Below are positions 35,225-45,601 of a DNA stretch of 64,000 nucleotides, piece after piece. The DNA lies in contig NC_134025.1 of assembly GCF_964204645.1 (NCBI RefSeq), positions 16,152,001-16,216,000 of the forward strand, read 5' to 3'. The stretch's first letter is position 1, and each line of letters begins with the position of its first letter. A program made the position numbers and the translations under genes. This stretch comes from Tubulanus polymorphus (Eukaryota; Nemertea; Palaeonemertea; Tubulaniformes; Tubulanidae). The notes below the pieces were generated by a model that was given only the letters and a program-made list of their open reading frames with translations, made no database searches and was not told where the DNA came from.

Positions 35225-35518
35225 GATGTGGCGATCCTCGGAGCCATCATTCTTGATGACGTCACTAACAAGTGGTCACGGCCGTCGCGTGCACTCATTT
35301 CTTTGAAAATCTAGCTTCCTCGCGGAGCGGGACCTGGTGACGCTGCGCCCCGCCCCCTTCGCGCTGAGAAATATCTTATTCCCAGTCAGCAAAGACAGGT
35401 TCTAAAGATCATAGAGTGCATCGCTGAAGGGTTTCCGATCCAATTTGAATTGGTGCGGTGGCGCTCTCAATGCAGAAGTTTTTGTGAATTTTTCAGTCGG
35501 CGACGGACGTTTATCGTT
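35225..35518 (+). promoter_or_regulatory. CpG-rich promoter-like region with possible noncoding first exon
   Basis: This is a local island of GC- and CpG-rich sequence in an AT-rich intron. It has a perfect CRE (TGACGTCA, 35257-35264) and a GC box (CCCCGCCCCC, about 35348-35357), and ends with a good donor, CGTT-GTAAGTG, at 35519. A plus-strand candidate gene with repeated exon-like cassettes and a short ORF lies 2.3 kb downstream (37813-38850), so this may be its promoter and first exon. No TATA box is evident. Function is inferred from composition and motifs only. Confidence 0.45.
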
Positions 35519-35733
35519 GTAAGTGATGTAATATGTAAAAAATGCAGGGAAACCTATCTCAATTTGTTTTTAGCGATGCAGCGGAACTAATAAGGAACAT
35601 TTTGATATATAACATGACTATAGTACACTATCCCTGATGGAATAATAAGCTCCACTCGACAAACTCGTTACCGTGCATTTTTATCTGTTAGTGTTTCAGC
35701 CACAGGGGCTCGTATCAGAGTTGTAGGTAATGT

Positions 35734-37023
35734 AACTAGGGGTCCAGGGACACCATGCCCACTTGGGAAGTGGTTTCAAATGCTCAACAATCTAACAATT
35801 TCAATATTCAACGCCCCCTGGTGACCATTTACAAAAACCAACGACCTCGAAACTCACCACAATCATAGAACATGTCATGAACTACAACTTTGTAATTGAT
35901 CATGGTAACAAAATATGCCTAGGTACCAATATAATAAGGAAATACTAAGTCATTCTACTATTCAATGCCCCCTGGTGACCATATTCAAAACCCAATGACC
36001 TCGAAACTCACCACAATCATAGAACATGTCATGAACTACAACTTTGCAATTGATCATGGTAACAAAATATGCCTATGTACCAATATAATAAGGAAATACT
36101 AAGTTATTCTACTATTCAACGCCCCCTGGTGACCATATAGAAAAACTAATGTCCTTAAAACTCGCAACAATCATAGATGATGTCATGAGCTACAACTTTC
36201 CAATTGATTGTGGTTACAAAATATGCGTAGGTACGAATATTATAAAGAAATGCTAAGATATTGTATTATTCAACGCCCCCTGGTGGCCATATACCAAATC
36301 CAATTACCTTGAAACTCACCACAATCATAGAACACGTTATGAGCTACAACTTTCTAATGAGCTACAACTTTCGATTGTGGTAGCAAAATACGCTTAGGTA
36401 TCAATATAATGTGGAAAAACTTTTTCCCACTTACAAATGAGTATTGGTGACACCAAGATGGCCGCCAATTGCGTCATAATTGGCTGATGAAAAATACATG
36501 TCTCAGGTATAAAACATCCCTTTCCAAAGAATACCCATCACAAATTGCAATGAAAAAAAATGGCAAACCAGTAGGAAGCTACAGGACTCAGAATTCGGGC
36601 AAAAATTAACATTTTTGGGCACTAAAAAGGTCATATGACGGCCATCTTGAGTCCGACCGACCCAATTTTTGTTATGTTGATTGGCCCTGGGGGGATTCAC
36701 ATATATCCGAAAGACCAAGGTAATTGATCAAAGCGTCTTCAAAATTTCCCTCAAAAAGTTCAAAAATGTGTAAAAAGTGCTGATTTTGGCGAACAACAAT
36801 GGCTGCTAGTCGGCCATCTTGATTCTGACAGGGCCAGTTTTTGGGCTGAAGATGTGTCTAGGGTAGATACATGTGTAACCCAAATATCAAGACATTACCT
36901 TGAAGCATCTTCAAAACTTCCCAAAATAACTGGATTCCGTCTACGGACGGATGGACGGACGAACGGACGACGGACGAAAAGTGAACACATTAGCCCGCTG
37001 GGACTAAAGTCCCAAGTGGGCTA
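35734..37023 (+). mobile_element. Non-autonomous element with four 154-bp internal repeats and 3' hairpin, copy 1
   Basis: It starts AACTAGGGGTCCAGGGACAC and ends in the near-palindrome TAGCCCGCTGGGACT...AGTCCCAAGTGGGCTA (36991-37023). Four internal units each carry CGCCCCCTGGTG(A/G)C (the second reads TGCCCC) starting at 35812, 35966, 36120 and 36274, exactly 154 bp apart. A GGAC-rich microsatellite (about 36948-36980) precedes the 3' hairpin. A full second copy is at 51286-52552, a partial one at 49494-49790 and a fragment at 5534-5596. Internal tandem repeats plus a 3' hairpin recall Helentron-associated (HINE-like) elements, but no Helitron protein is present. Confidence 0.75.
36948..36980 (+). 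repeat. (GGAC)n microsatellite
   Basis: Interrupted GGAC units near the 3' end of the element. The equivalent at 52480-52505 is shorter. Confidence 0.8.
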
Positions 37024-37768
37024 AAAACGAAAATCTGTTAATCCAATGTATATAGTATATATAAAATAACAAGGGGCTAACGACGCTCACAAACTACTTA
37101 ACTTCAGTCGCTTACTTTTTCGTTATTTTTCATCCGATTTTGATAATCCAGGCATGATATGAAAGCTAATACCTTCCTGCTTCTAACGAAACTAATCCCG
37201 TTAATTTCCGATGAATAGTTCGTGAATTATATGTCTTTGGACGCGAAATTAGGGCCGAAATCGCCTGGACCGAAAATGCTATGACGCCGGTTTTTGTCGA
37301 TTTCGAAATTTAAAACGTTGAGTTCGACACGAAATCCTTCACCGATTTTGATGATTGTAAAAGATAAGCATTAATCTATGTTAATGCTGTATCTTTATCA
37401 TGAAACCTAAGAAAGATTATTCTATTATTTAGGCCTATTCAAATTTTCTGTCCACTACCACGTGGAAATAATAAGACCCACTCAAAATTGTGCATCACGC
37501 TTTGACCAAGAAATTGGTTCTAGGCTATAAATTTTACGACTCAAACGAATCTTTTCCTCAACAAAGCCGCTTTTAGTTTGATGCAAAATGAAATTTGCTT
37601 TTAAAATGTGTAACTAGGCCTAATCAAAAGGATATTTCAAAAGCAAACTTTGCCGGGCCAAGAGCCATATTGAATTCAATTTTTTCCGAACCATTATGCC
37701 TCTTTCATCATAACATTATTTATCCTATTTCAAGATCTTAGGCCTACAAGTAGAGAGAGCGCCTACGT
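37024..37768. other. Unassigned sequence upstream of the exon cassettes
   Basis: No exon or element is recognised. It would be intron 1 sequence if the promoter-like region at 35225-35518 belongs to the downstream micro-gene. Confidence 0.3.
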
Positions 37769-38294
37769 TGGGTTCAAATCGGAATTTTAAGATTTATTTC
37801 ATTTAATTCCAGGTTTTCACTGTAGATTATCAAAGACATGTGGCGTTGTGGGAGTTCATGGTTGTTTGATAATCCATTATTTGTAAGTGTAAGGCTATTT
37901 GAGGGATTCGAAACCGACATTTTTAAATTTTGTAGCTTTATTACGTCTAATTCCAGATGTTTATCATGGCATGTTTCATTTTGGAGGTTTGTCAGCGAGT
38001 TGGTATGCTGTCGGCAGAAGTAGTATGATAATTCGTTTCATGTAAGTAAACAGCTATTTGAAGGATTCGAAACCGAAATCTGTATTGTGAATTTTTTAGT
38101 GGTATTTTGTTTGATTCTAGGTGAATAGGACATGATTCATTTTGGGAGTTTGTCCGCGAGTTTGTATACTGTCAAATGAAGTTTCTTCATCAATTTGTCG
38201 TATGTAAGTATCAATCTATAGGTTTTATAGGCCCTATTAGGGGTTCGATACAGAAATTTGGTGAATTCCTCAGATTTATTTTAATTTATTCCAG
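37769..38294 (+). repeat. Tandemly duplicated exon-like cassettes, each with acceptor and donor
   Basis: Units of roughly 133-176 bp start with GGGATTCGAAACCGA-type blocks (37769, 37902, 38063, 38239), followed by an acceptor (TTAATTCCAG or TGATTCTAG). Next comes a 70-85 bp body, then GTAAGT. Implied exons are 37813-37882, 37957-38041 and 38121-38203; a fourth acceptor at 38294 opens the exon holding the ATG. The bodies share TTCATTTTGG(A/G)(A/G)(G/T)TTTGTC(A/C)GCGAGTT. They contain stops, so they would be 5' UTR exons. Confidence 0.6.
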
Positions 38295-38850
38295 GTTGTT
38301 ATCAGAAAAATATGTACTTTATTTCATAGGTTAGTCTTTGATTGAAAACTAAAAATGGATGATAGTTCTAAATTTGATGTTGATTCACATGACCAATCTA
38401 GTAAGTATGGCTCACTCGTCTTTTAGAATAAGAGACCTATTGCATTTATCCTTCAATTCAAGTTGCTATACAACCTTTTATACAGATATTTACCTTATCA
38501 ATATAAACATGTATTTGCCATTAGCCATACAATTCAGTAAAACTGTTCCCGTCCAGATTTTGAAACATCATTTGACTCAATTTTTCCTCCTAGAAAATTG
38601 CTTTAGCTCATTCCAATGTTCGCAGTAAAAGTGAATTGTAGCATGTATGATTCCCATCCATCAATTTTGTCTTGTTTCGTATTTTTAGCGAAAATCTCGA
38701 AAAAGTCTGACGTCGAGGCAGGTGGTGGCCAGACAAAGACATATTCTTAATATAAGACGCATGGCATGACTTATTGTTCACTTTTTCACTTTTTCCTATC
38801 CTTATTTCGAAATTGAAGTATTGTAATAAACTATTGATTTATTTTTGTTG
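38295..38850 (+). CDS. Candidate micro-gene: two coding exons, 35-residue protein
   Basis: Exon 38295-38400 holds the first ATG (38355, in AAAAATGGA) and ends at GTAAGTATGG. The next acceptor, GTATTTTTAG, opens an exon at 38689. Joined, 38355-38400 plus 38689-38750 give exactly 36 codons including TAA. AATAAA lies at 38825, 75 bp after the stop. The product is acidic then basic and highly hydrophilic: MDDSSKFDVDSHDQS at the start and KKSDVEAGGGQTKTYS at the end, with no signal peptide, membrane segment or Cys. I do not recognise the family. Matching splice phase, Kozak-like A at -3 and poly(A) signal support it, but so short an ORF could arise by chance. It lies antisense inside the 22.7-kb channel-gene intron. 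Confidence 0.45.
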
Positions 38851-40561
38851 ATCAACGCAACTAGTTTTGTTGTTTTCTTTCTTAATTTACATTTGAATTG
38901 GATGGTCATCTTGCGTAGGAGTCAGTTTGTCATCGAAGCAATACAGTCTAACTTGTTGACATCTCAGATGCAGCGGGGCAGGGCGGTCATTATATTGTGG
39001 ACTTATCCAAATAACACTTACACAGCCCAACGTGTTACAGTGTGTAAACTCCGTCGTACTCGGCATTATAAGACAGTGCGGAATTGAGTTTTAGTCACCT
39101 GAGCCCTCGGCTTGATTCGACCAAAAAGATCTTAAATGACTTCACAGAATTTGATTATGAGTCAAGGATTTTCTAAATTTCTGAATGCTTTCTCTGGTTT
39201 TAAGATCAATTCAAATTCAATCTTCAAAATATTTTATTGAAAGAAATTCTACTGAAGACAGATTTTGAAATGAAGAATATATCCAGGCAAATAATTATAG
39301 CAAAATCAACTGATGATCATCAAGGTGAAGTTTTCATTCATCTTCGGCTAATTTGTCTACCCCTGATGATTGAAGCATTTTGGTTACTCGCGCCAATTAG
39401 TCAGCAACAGTCGATTTTCATGCCATCTGACCTCTTTCCATCTGTAATTAAGCAATCAAATGTAAGAATTACTTAGGTAAGGAGCGAAATAATATATAGA
39501 TATCTTAGGAGACTATTTGAAATCATGAGTTTGTTGTGAAAATCTATTACTACAGTCTCGTAGAGCATAGACACCAAGCCACGTGGCATTGGTATTTTTA
39601 AGGCTATTCAGTTTACTCCAAAACAAGTCAATGATTAACATTAAAAAAGCTTCATATCAAGGGTATGTCGCAGGACTCATGACGCCCATGAATTATCATC
39701 CCATAATTACAATGAATCCAATTCTGCATGTACGTTAGCACGACTGATTACTAATCCAAATATTGCATTACAAAAAAAAATTACGCAAAACGTCAAGTAC
39801 TTACAGCATCTGAGACAGTTGCGCTTAAGTTAGCGTGTTAAGTTACATCTTTGGCTGTCAATGTCGAAAAAGCCTAATTTGAAACATACATTTGCGCACT
39901 GTGGTTTAATATTCCTGCAAGAATCCGCAAAGGAATTGAAGACCGTAGTGCCCAGTTCATTCCACGAATAATAGCTGGAAAGAAAGTAATCAAAATAAAT
40001 TGTCATGCACATTCAGTGTAAACCAGGCCATAACTAGCTGCTATTAAGGCATTCCACTGACTGGCTCTACCCATTATATTTAGGGCCTAAATCTATTCTA
40101 GGCGCATCCCCCAAAAAAGCTAGGCATTAAGTAAGTAGCCAACAATGATCATTGCTTCACCGAGTAGGCCTACTCATTTGGTAGCATACTTATATTATTA
40201 AAGAAATCATTTAATACATTCCCTGGTTAACGGATTCTCACCTTAAAATACATAAACTCTGCTGTCGTTGTCATCGATCCAAGTCGTCAACTGAACGCGG
40301 AAGTAAAGTTCCGTGTGAAAATTCCTACAATTTCTGTCCATATCACGTTGATTTGACCCCGAAATCTTCAGGAAATGTAGCCAACGTAAATTGATTTACG
40401 AATAGAATTAATCAATTGACTCATTTTAGAAATCATGGTTTCGTGAAATTCATTTAAGTCCTAAAACTCGCGATAAATTTAAGCCGAAAATGATTTCAAC
40501 CATCCACCATGTTGTTTCATTAATAAAACAATTGTTGCGCGCCGGCGCTGCACTGTGATAA
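38851..40561. other. Unassigned intronic sequence
   Basis: No coding domain or paired element ends were recognised. Short ORFs at 38845-39087 and 39237-39476 have no motifs and no splice support. Confidence 0.35.
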
Positions 40562-40642
40562 TGCATGGTTTCACTAGGATTCGAACCCTCGACCTCTCAG
40601 TTGGGAGTCAAACACCTTATCCACCATGCCACAGGACAGGAC
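40562..40642 (-). repeat. tRNA-derived SINE head or tRNA pseudogene (tRNA-Arg-like)
   Basis: The minus strand reads TGGCATGGTGGATAAGGTGT (A box, 40619-40632), TTTGACTCCCAACTG in the anticodon region and GGGTTCGAATCC (B box, 40577-40587). Spacing suits RNA polymerase III, and the words resemble tRNA-Arg. The anticodon stem does not pair well, so it is a SINE head or pseudogene. No 3' body is defined. Confidence 0.6.
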
Positions 40643-40809
40643 GCTGTTTTTATCGTTAGTGGGAGTACCCGACAGGGCGAGTCGCGATTGCTACTATCAT
40701 CCGGTGTTATCTTTCAGTACGTAATTTTAAGTTTAAAATAGGACGGAGAGTGCATAGGTATAATCTACACGGAGCGAATGCGTATTATATTACTATCAGA
40801 ATTCTACAT

Positions 40810-41260
40810 TTCAATAGGGTTTTCTGTGAAGCAACAGAAAACCCTAATTAGACCATATCTCCAGGATTGCATTGAAACACCAGCTATCTGTTGATGATAA
40901 CCTACAATTCCTTAAAAACACAGCTCTTTTCCTCATTAAGAACCATTAAAACTTCAGATGAAAGTAAGATTTATAGTAAAATTAAGTTATCATTTATCAT
41001 TATCATAACCATAATCATTATTATTACCATTATCATCTTTACCATAATAATGTCTACTATTATTTAATTTATTTGTTATAAACATTTTTATCTACTATCA
41101 TTTATTATTCATTAAGTAATATAATCATAAGTGTAATTCTTATTATTAGTACCATTGTTATTTTCTGTTTCTTCACAGAAAACCCTATTGATATTCGCAT
41201 GATTATTAGGGTTTCCACTCCTTTCGCAGAAACCCTATTGTAATTGTACTGATTATTATT
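40810..41260. repeat. AGGGTTTTCTG hairpin repeats and (ATT/ATC)n simple repeat
   Basis: Hairpin AATAGGGTTTTCTG/CAGAAAACCCTAAT lies at about 40814-40848. Two more, TTTTCTG...CAGAAAACCCTATT and AGGGTTTCC...CGCAGAAACCCTATT, lie at 41160-41245. Between them is a degenerate ATTATCATTATC/ACCATAATAATG simple repeat (about 40985-41100). It is the same family as 27475-27680. Confidence 0.75.
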
Positions 41261-42165
41261 ATCAAGATTCACTGCCCTTTTAGATTTCAACTCATTTTGT
41301 TTATTTAGCCAATCAGCGTGCATTAAAAAGTATTCAGCCCGGGCGATACTTGGTGGAGGCTTTCTCTAACGGCTTCTCTAACACATTTCATGGAGGTTCA
41401 TACGCGGAGAATATAGGCCGTAAAAATATTTCCTCAAACCACAAATTTTATTCAATTTCACGCATGGAACGTGTGCCATTTTACCATAAATAACCATCAT
41501 GTTTTTACCATCATGTCTGGGCCTACCCAACCAATGTTTTCTTCCGATGGGCCCGTTAGAAACCTGTTCATTGATCACAAGTGCGTCAACATGTATCACT
41601 GTACATATACATGTAATGACATGCACATGTTACAGGATAAAAACCATCATGTTACAGGATAAACACCACTCGCGGCGAAAAGATTGCTGTTTTTGCTAAT
41701 TTTGAGAATTGCATGGAAGCAGCTAATTGATTGATGTTATTGACTTCGGGCAAAACCTTTGTTGGAAGATTTAAAAGACTGCTAGTTTAAGATGATAATG
41801 CATATTTGAAATTAAACTCCTTTCGGCTGTCTTAACAGCAGCTAAGCGAAATTTCGCTGAGAGCATTTCATTTTGGTGCAAAGCTATTGCAATAGACAGC
41901 CCCTGAGGGGCTGTTGGCAGCAGAGCTACCGCTTAAAATTGCTGATTTCGACAGTCAGCCATCTTTATTCTGATCAGGTCAGTCTTTGGGTACAGGATAA
42001 CCGACGGCGCATTATTCCTGTTATATATGGGCATCATTTTGCTCATAGTAATTTGCTCTGATTAGAATCCCAGGACTCATTATGAAATTATGAAATGAGA
42101 TGACATTTTGAATGAAGTGAATTTGACGCGTCGTTATCAGATGCATTATGAAATGAGATGAAATT
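41261..42165. other. Unassigned intronic sequence
   Basis: No exon is recognised. A tandem echo of ACCATCATGTT(A/T) occurs near 41490-41660. Near 41885-41960 a short foldback (GACAGCCCCTGAGGGGCTGT) forms a perfect small hairpin. Confidence 0.35.
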
Positions 42166-42640
42166 TTGAATAAAGTGAATTTGACACTTCGATTGACGCA
42201 TCATTGCTATTTTAATTTTGACAGTATTTCCATCCCATACAATAGTGCTCCAACAATGTCTTTTGAAAAATTAGACCGTCTACATGATAAAGCAGCACTA
42301 TTGGTATCGGGTTGTTTACAAGGTTCTAACACCTCAAAGGTTTTAAATATACTTAATAGGCAAACGCTTGCCTCAAGACGTGAAGAACGGCTTCAGCTAT
42401 TTATGTATAAAGTAAAATTAGGACATTGTCCATCCTATGTTCAAGAAATTTTTAGGAATTTCAGAGATAGCCTTAGAGAATGAACAACACGGATGCAATG
42501 TCTATTTGAATTCCGGCCGCTATATCTTCAAAAATTGCTAATTCTCCTTATTTTTGGTTAATGAAATCGTGGAATAATACACACATTGATATCAGGAGCT
42601 GCCCTACTTTTTCGCAATTCCACTGGCTTGCTAAACTGGT
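42166..42640 (+). pseudogene. Non-LTR RT C-terminal fragment
   Basis: The frame from about 42240 reads APTMSFEKLDRLHDKAALLV, SGCLQGSNTSKVLNILNRQT, then LASRREERLQLFMYKVKLGH to a stop at 42483. Frameshifted pieces with KSWNNTHIDIRSCPTFSQFH continue to about 42625. It is clearly homologous to 30545-31049 (HYKAALLVSGCLHSSNTAKV), so both are copies of one LINE family. The 5' end is truncated, as is typical of LINE insertions. Confidence 0.8.
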
Positions 42641-42849
42641 GTGAAGTAGAAAATTAGTCACGAAGTACGCAGAAATTCATTTCAGAAAATTAAAACAGAA
42701 AAAATATATCAAAAAGGACTTAATTTTGGTCAATGATAACTGACATTTTAACAAAATGTAATCTCGAAAAATTGATTATGGGAATTTTTTTCATAATTTC
42801 AATTCATCCCTGGAATAACATATAAAACAACTAAAACTAAACAAGTCAA

Positions 42850-44485
42850 CAATTGAGGCCTCTAGGCTGTTAACGTAGTTTTTCGGAGGCCATAACTTGA
42901 ATCAAATCGACCCAATTTTAAAAAGGGTTCTGGCCCAAGTGATATCCTACCTGTGTACTAAGTTTGAAATGAATCGGTCAACAATTCAGCCTCTAAGCTG
43001 TTAACATCATTTTTCATGTCAGCCTCCTGGTGGCCATGATTTGAATCAAATCAACCCAGTTTTAACCCTTTCAATACCACATAGTGTCTCCGCTGCTGTA
43101 CCGAGGGAATTTAGGGGTTTATAGGGGTATATTTGAGGCTTCATAGAATAGTTACCAAGTTATCTGACACAGAAAAATTATATAGCATGTTGTTGATAAC
43201 TTTTGGGCCAACAAAGTAGACATAAATAATGTGGGTATAAGTGAACTTGAGGTCAAGGTCACATACTCCAAGATGGCCGCCATGAAAAAATTCACAAAAA
43301 CGTTTCAGATAAACTGCTCTGTCTCCCAGTGAAATGTACTGATCCATTCAATTCCAACTGGAATTGTATGCCATATATCCTTACTTTATGTAGTAAAAAT
43401 TTCAAAGCAATAGAACAAATAAAAAAATTTATTTTTCCACTCATTTACCCACTTTTCCACCGATATGTCAGAAGGCCGGATGTAAGGGGTTTCATTGGGG
43501 TATAATTTTAGGCCTCAGAAAATTGTTACCTATGTATTTGACACTGATACATTGTATACCATGGTGTTGATAACCTTTGGGCTTACAAATAAGACAAATA
43601 ATTTGGATATATGCGACCTTGAGGATGGACAGTTTCTGGTTCTTCATAATTGTTATTGATGTCTGTTGCCATGACAACCATATCAACGGGGTCTAAAAAA
43701 TTGTCACTGATTTCATTTTCATCATCAAAATCATAACCGGCACTATAAACCTAATTTCTGACTAAGCCTCATCATCTGAACTGCTGCTGTCATATTCGTT
43801 GTCACTCTGTTCACTACCAAATTCCAAGTCACCTGATACTGATAGATATGCCCTTCTGGAAGAAGGGTTAAGCGATACCGTATCACATACAGTACGGGTA
43901 TGCTAGCTTGCCAATTTGTACCGTATACCATACGATAGTGGTATTGTAAGGGTTAAATAGGGTTCTTGCCAAGGTGATAACCTACTTGTGTACTAAGTTT
44001 GAAATGAATCGGTCTCCAATTGCGGCCTCTAGTCTGTTAACGTCGTTTTTCATGTCATCCCCTGGTGGCCATAATTTGAATTGAATCTACCCAATTTTTA
44101 ATAGGGTTCTGGCCCAAGTGATAGCCTACTTGTGTACTAAGTTTGAAATGAATCGGTCTCCAATTGCGGCCTCTAGTCTGTTAACACCGTTTTTCATGTC
44201 ATCCCCTGGTGGCCATAATTTGAATCGATTCGACCCAATTTTTAATAGGGTACTGGCCCAAGTGATATCCTACTTGTGTACTAAGTTTGAAATGAATCGG
44301 TCGCCAATTGCGGCATCTAGGCTGTTAACGTCGTTTTTCATTTCGGCCCCCTGGTGGCCATAATTTGAATCGAATCGACCCAATTTTGTATAGGGTTCTG
44401 GCCCAAGTGATATTCTACTTGTGTTCCAAGTTTGAAAACAATCGGTCAACAATTGCGGCCTCTTGGCGGTTAACGTCACTTGCGG
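42850..44485 (+). repeat. 144-bp tandem array, interrupted by a piggyBac-like insertion
   Basis: About five copies of a unit containing TAGGGTTCTGGCCCAAGTGA, TACTAAGTTTGAAATGAATC and CCCCTGGTGGCCATAATTTG recur with roughly 144-bp spacing (for example near 44100, 44244 and 44388). One unit is split at TTAA 43062-43065 / 43953-43956 by the element at 43066-43952. Several units keep (C/G)CCCC(C/T)GGTGGCCA, similar to the motif in the 154-bp units of the other element family. The function is unknown. Confidence 0.82.
43066..43952 (-). mobile_element. piggyBac-like element, internally deleted (887 bp)
   Basis: TTAA-CCCTTTCAATACCAC at the left mirrors GTGGTATTGTAAGGG-TTAA at the right, with TTAA on both sides as for piggyBac. 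Minus-strand sequence near 43860-43690 encodes an acidic Ser/Asp/Glu-rich leader (GSEQSDNEYDSSSSDDEA), then frames with stops. This resembles the N-terminus of piggyBac transposases; the catalytic core is absent. Its clean insertion within a tandem unit shows it is younger than the array. Confidence 0.82.
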
Positions 44486-45228
44486 CGGCGTACTCAGAGA
44501 GGGGCAAATCTATATGCCCCCTCTCAACTCAAGTTGAGCTAGCTGAAAGAACACATGTTGATCCCTGGGGAATTAATGTATTCACTTTCCGGCATTTTTC
44601 ACGAAAAAATACCGAACTTTGACTGCTAATTACTGCATAACTGGCACTAATCGCATAATGAAAGTATACGGTACAAAAGACGATTTTATGTGCACAGCAT
44701 TTTGTGAGAAATTGATTTCCAGAAAGGTCTCCAAAGCCATTATGAAGACACCGTCGACATATGACGAATAAATAGATTGCCCATGGGCAAAGTGTGGTTT
44801 ACCTTGAAAGCTTGAGGTTGTTTGGAGCAAGGGCATTGCTTGAAAAATCTTTTTAATTCGTGACTTCAAAGTTCTACAAGTTTATATCGTATTTTATCTT
44901 TCTTAAAGAATTATTTTGTAGTCAAATAAGACCAAAGACATAGGTTTGTTTATGGTCCACGTAAAACATTTCGTAGGGTACATGTAGGCGCGGCAGGGAA
45001 AGTATTTTATATTTTCAAAAAAATATTTTTCACAATATGAAAAAATATTCAAATAAAATTCATATGATGTCACATATCAGAGGGCAGCTGAATATTGAGT
45101 CTTGGAAACCACTTCCACTGTATGGCTGGGGAAGCTAAAATATGGGTACAGTAATAAATGGGCGTATTACATCGTTTCAAATCCTGGAATTTACCACTAC
45201 AATATTCAGACCTCGACCTATACCTATA
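44486..45228. other. Unassigned intronic sequence
   Basis: No exon or element is recognised between the tandem array and the hAT left end. Short ORFs have no motifs. Confidence 0.3.
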
Positions 45229-45601
45229 CAAACTGCCAACCCCTGAAATCTATTTTGAGGGACAGAGATTCCTATTTTCAGGGACAGCAAACAATTTTCA
45301 GGGACATCCTAAAATTTCAGCATTTTAGTCCTTTAAGCTTATATCAAGCACTTATCTTGTGCCCAGGTGTCGAAACGAGCTAGACCATGAAAGAAAATTG
45401 AAAAGTTTAGAAAAATTCACAGAAAATTTATTCATAAAATCTAACCCAAAGAAGACAAAAAAATAACAAAGAATTACTTAATACGTATAATACTTGCAAT
45501 CATGTCAACATCATATACATTGAATCTACCTAAAACCTAAGAACAGTGTCACTAATGTATTTCTAGAAATTGTCATTTAATGGGGATTTTCAAGACCACG
45601 T

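Noticed and set aside
36503-36718. Minus-strand ORF shared with 52043-52255
   Set aside because: It recurs only because the element is duplicated; no domain is recognisable and the two copies differ by indels.
40562-40642. Functional tRNA gene
   Set aside because: A and B boxes are present, but the anticodon stem does not pair and no clear acceptor stem closes the structure.
27475-41260. CRISPR array interpretation of the repeated hairpins
   Set aside because: The window is eukaryotic, the units are few and irregular, and there are no spacers of uniform length.
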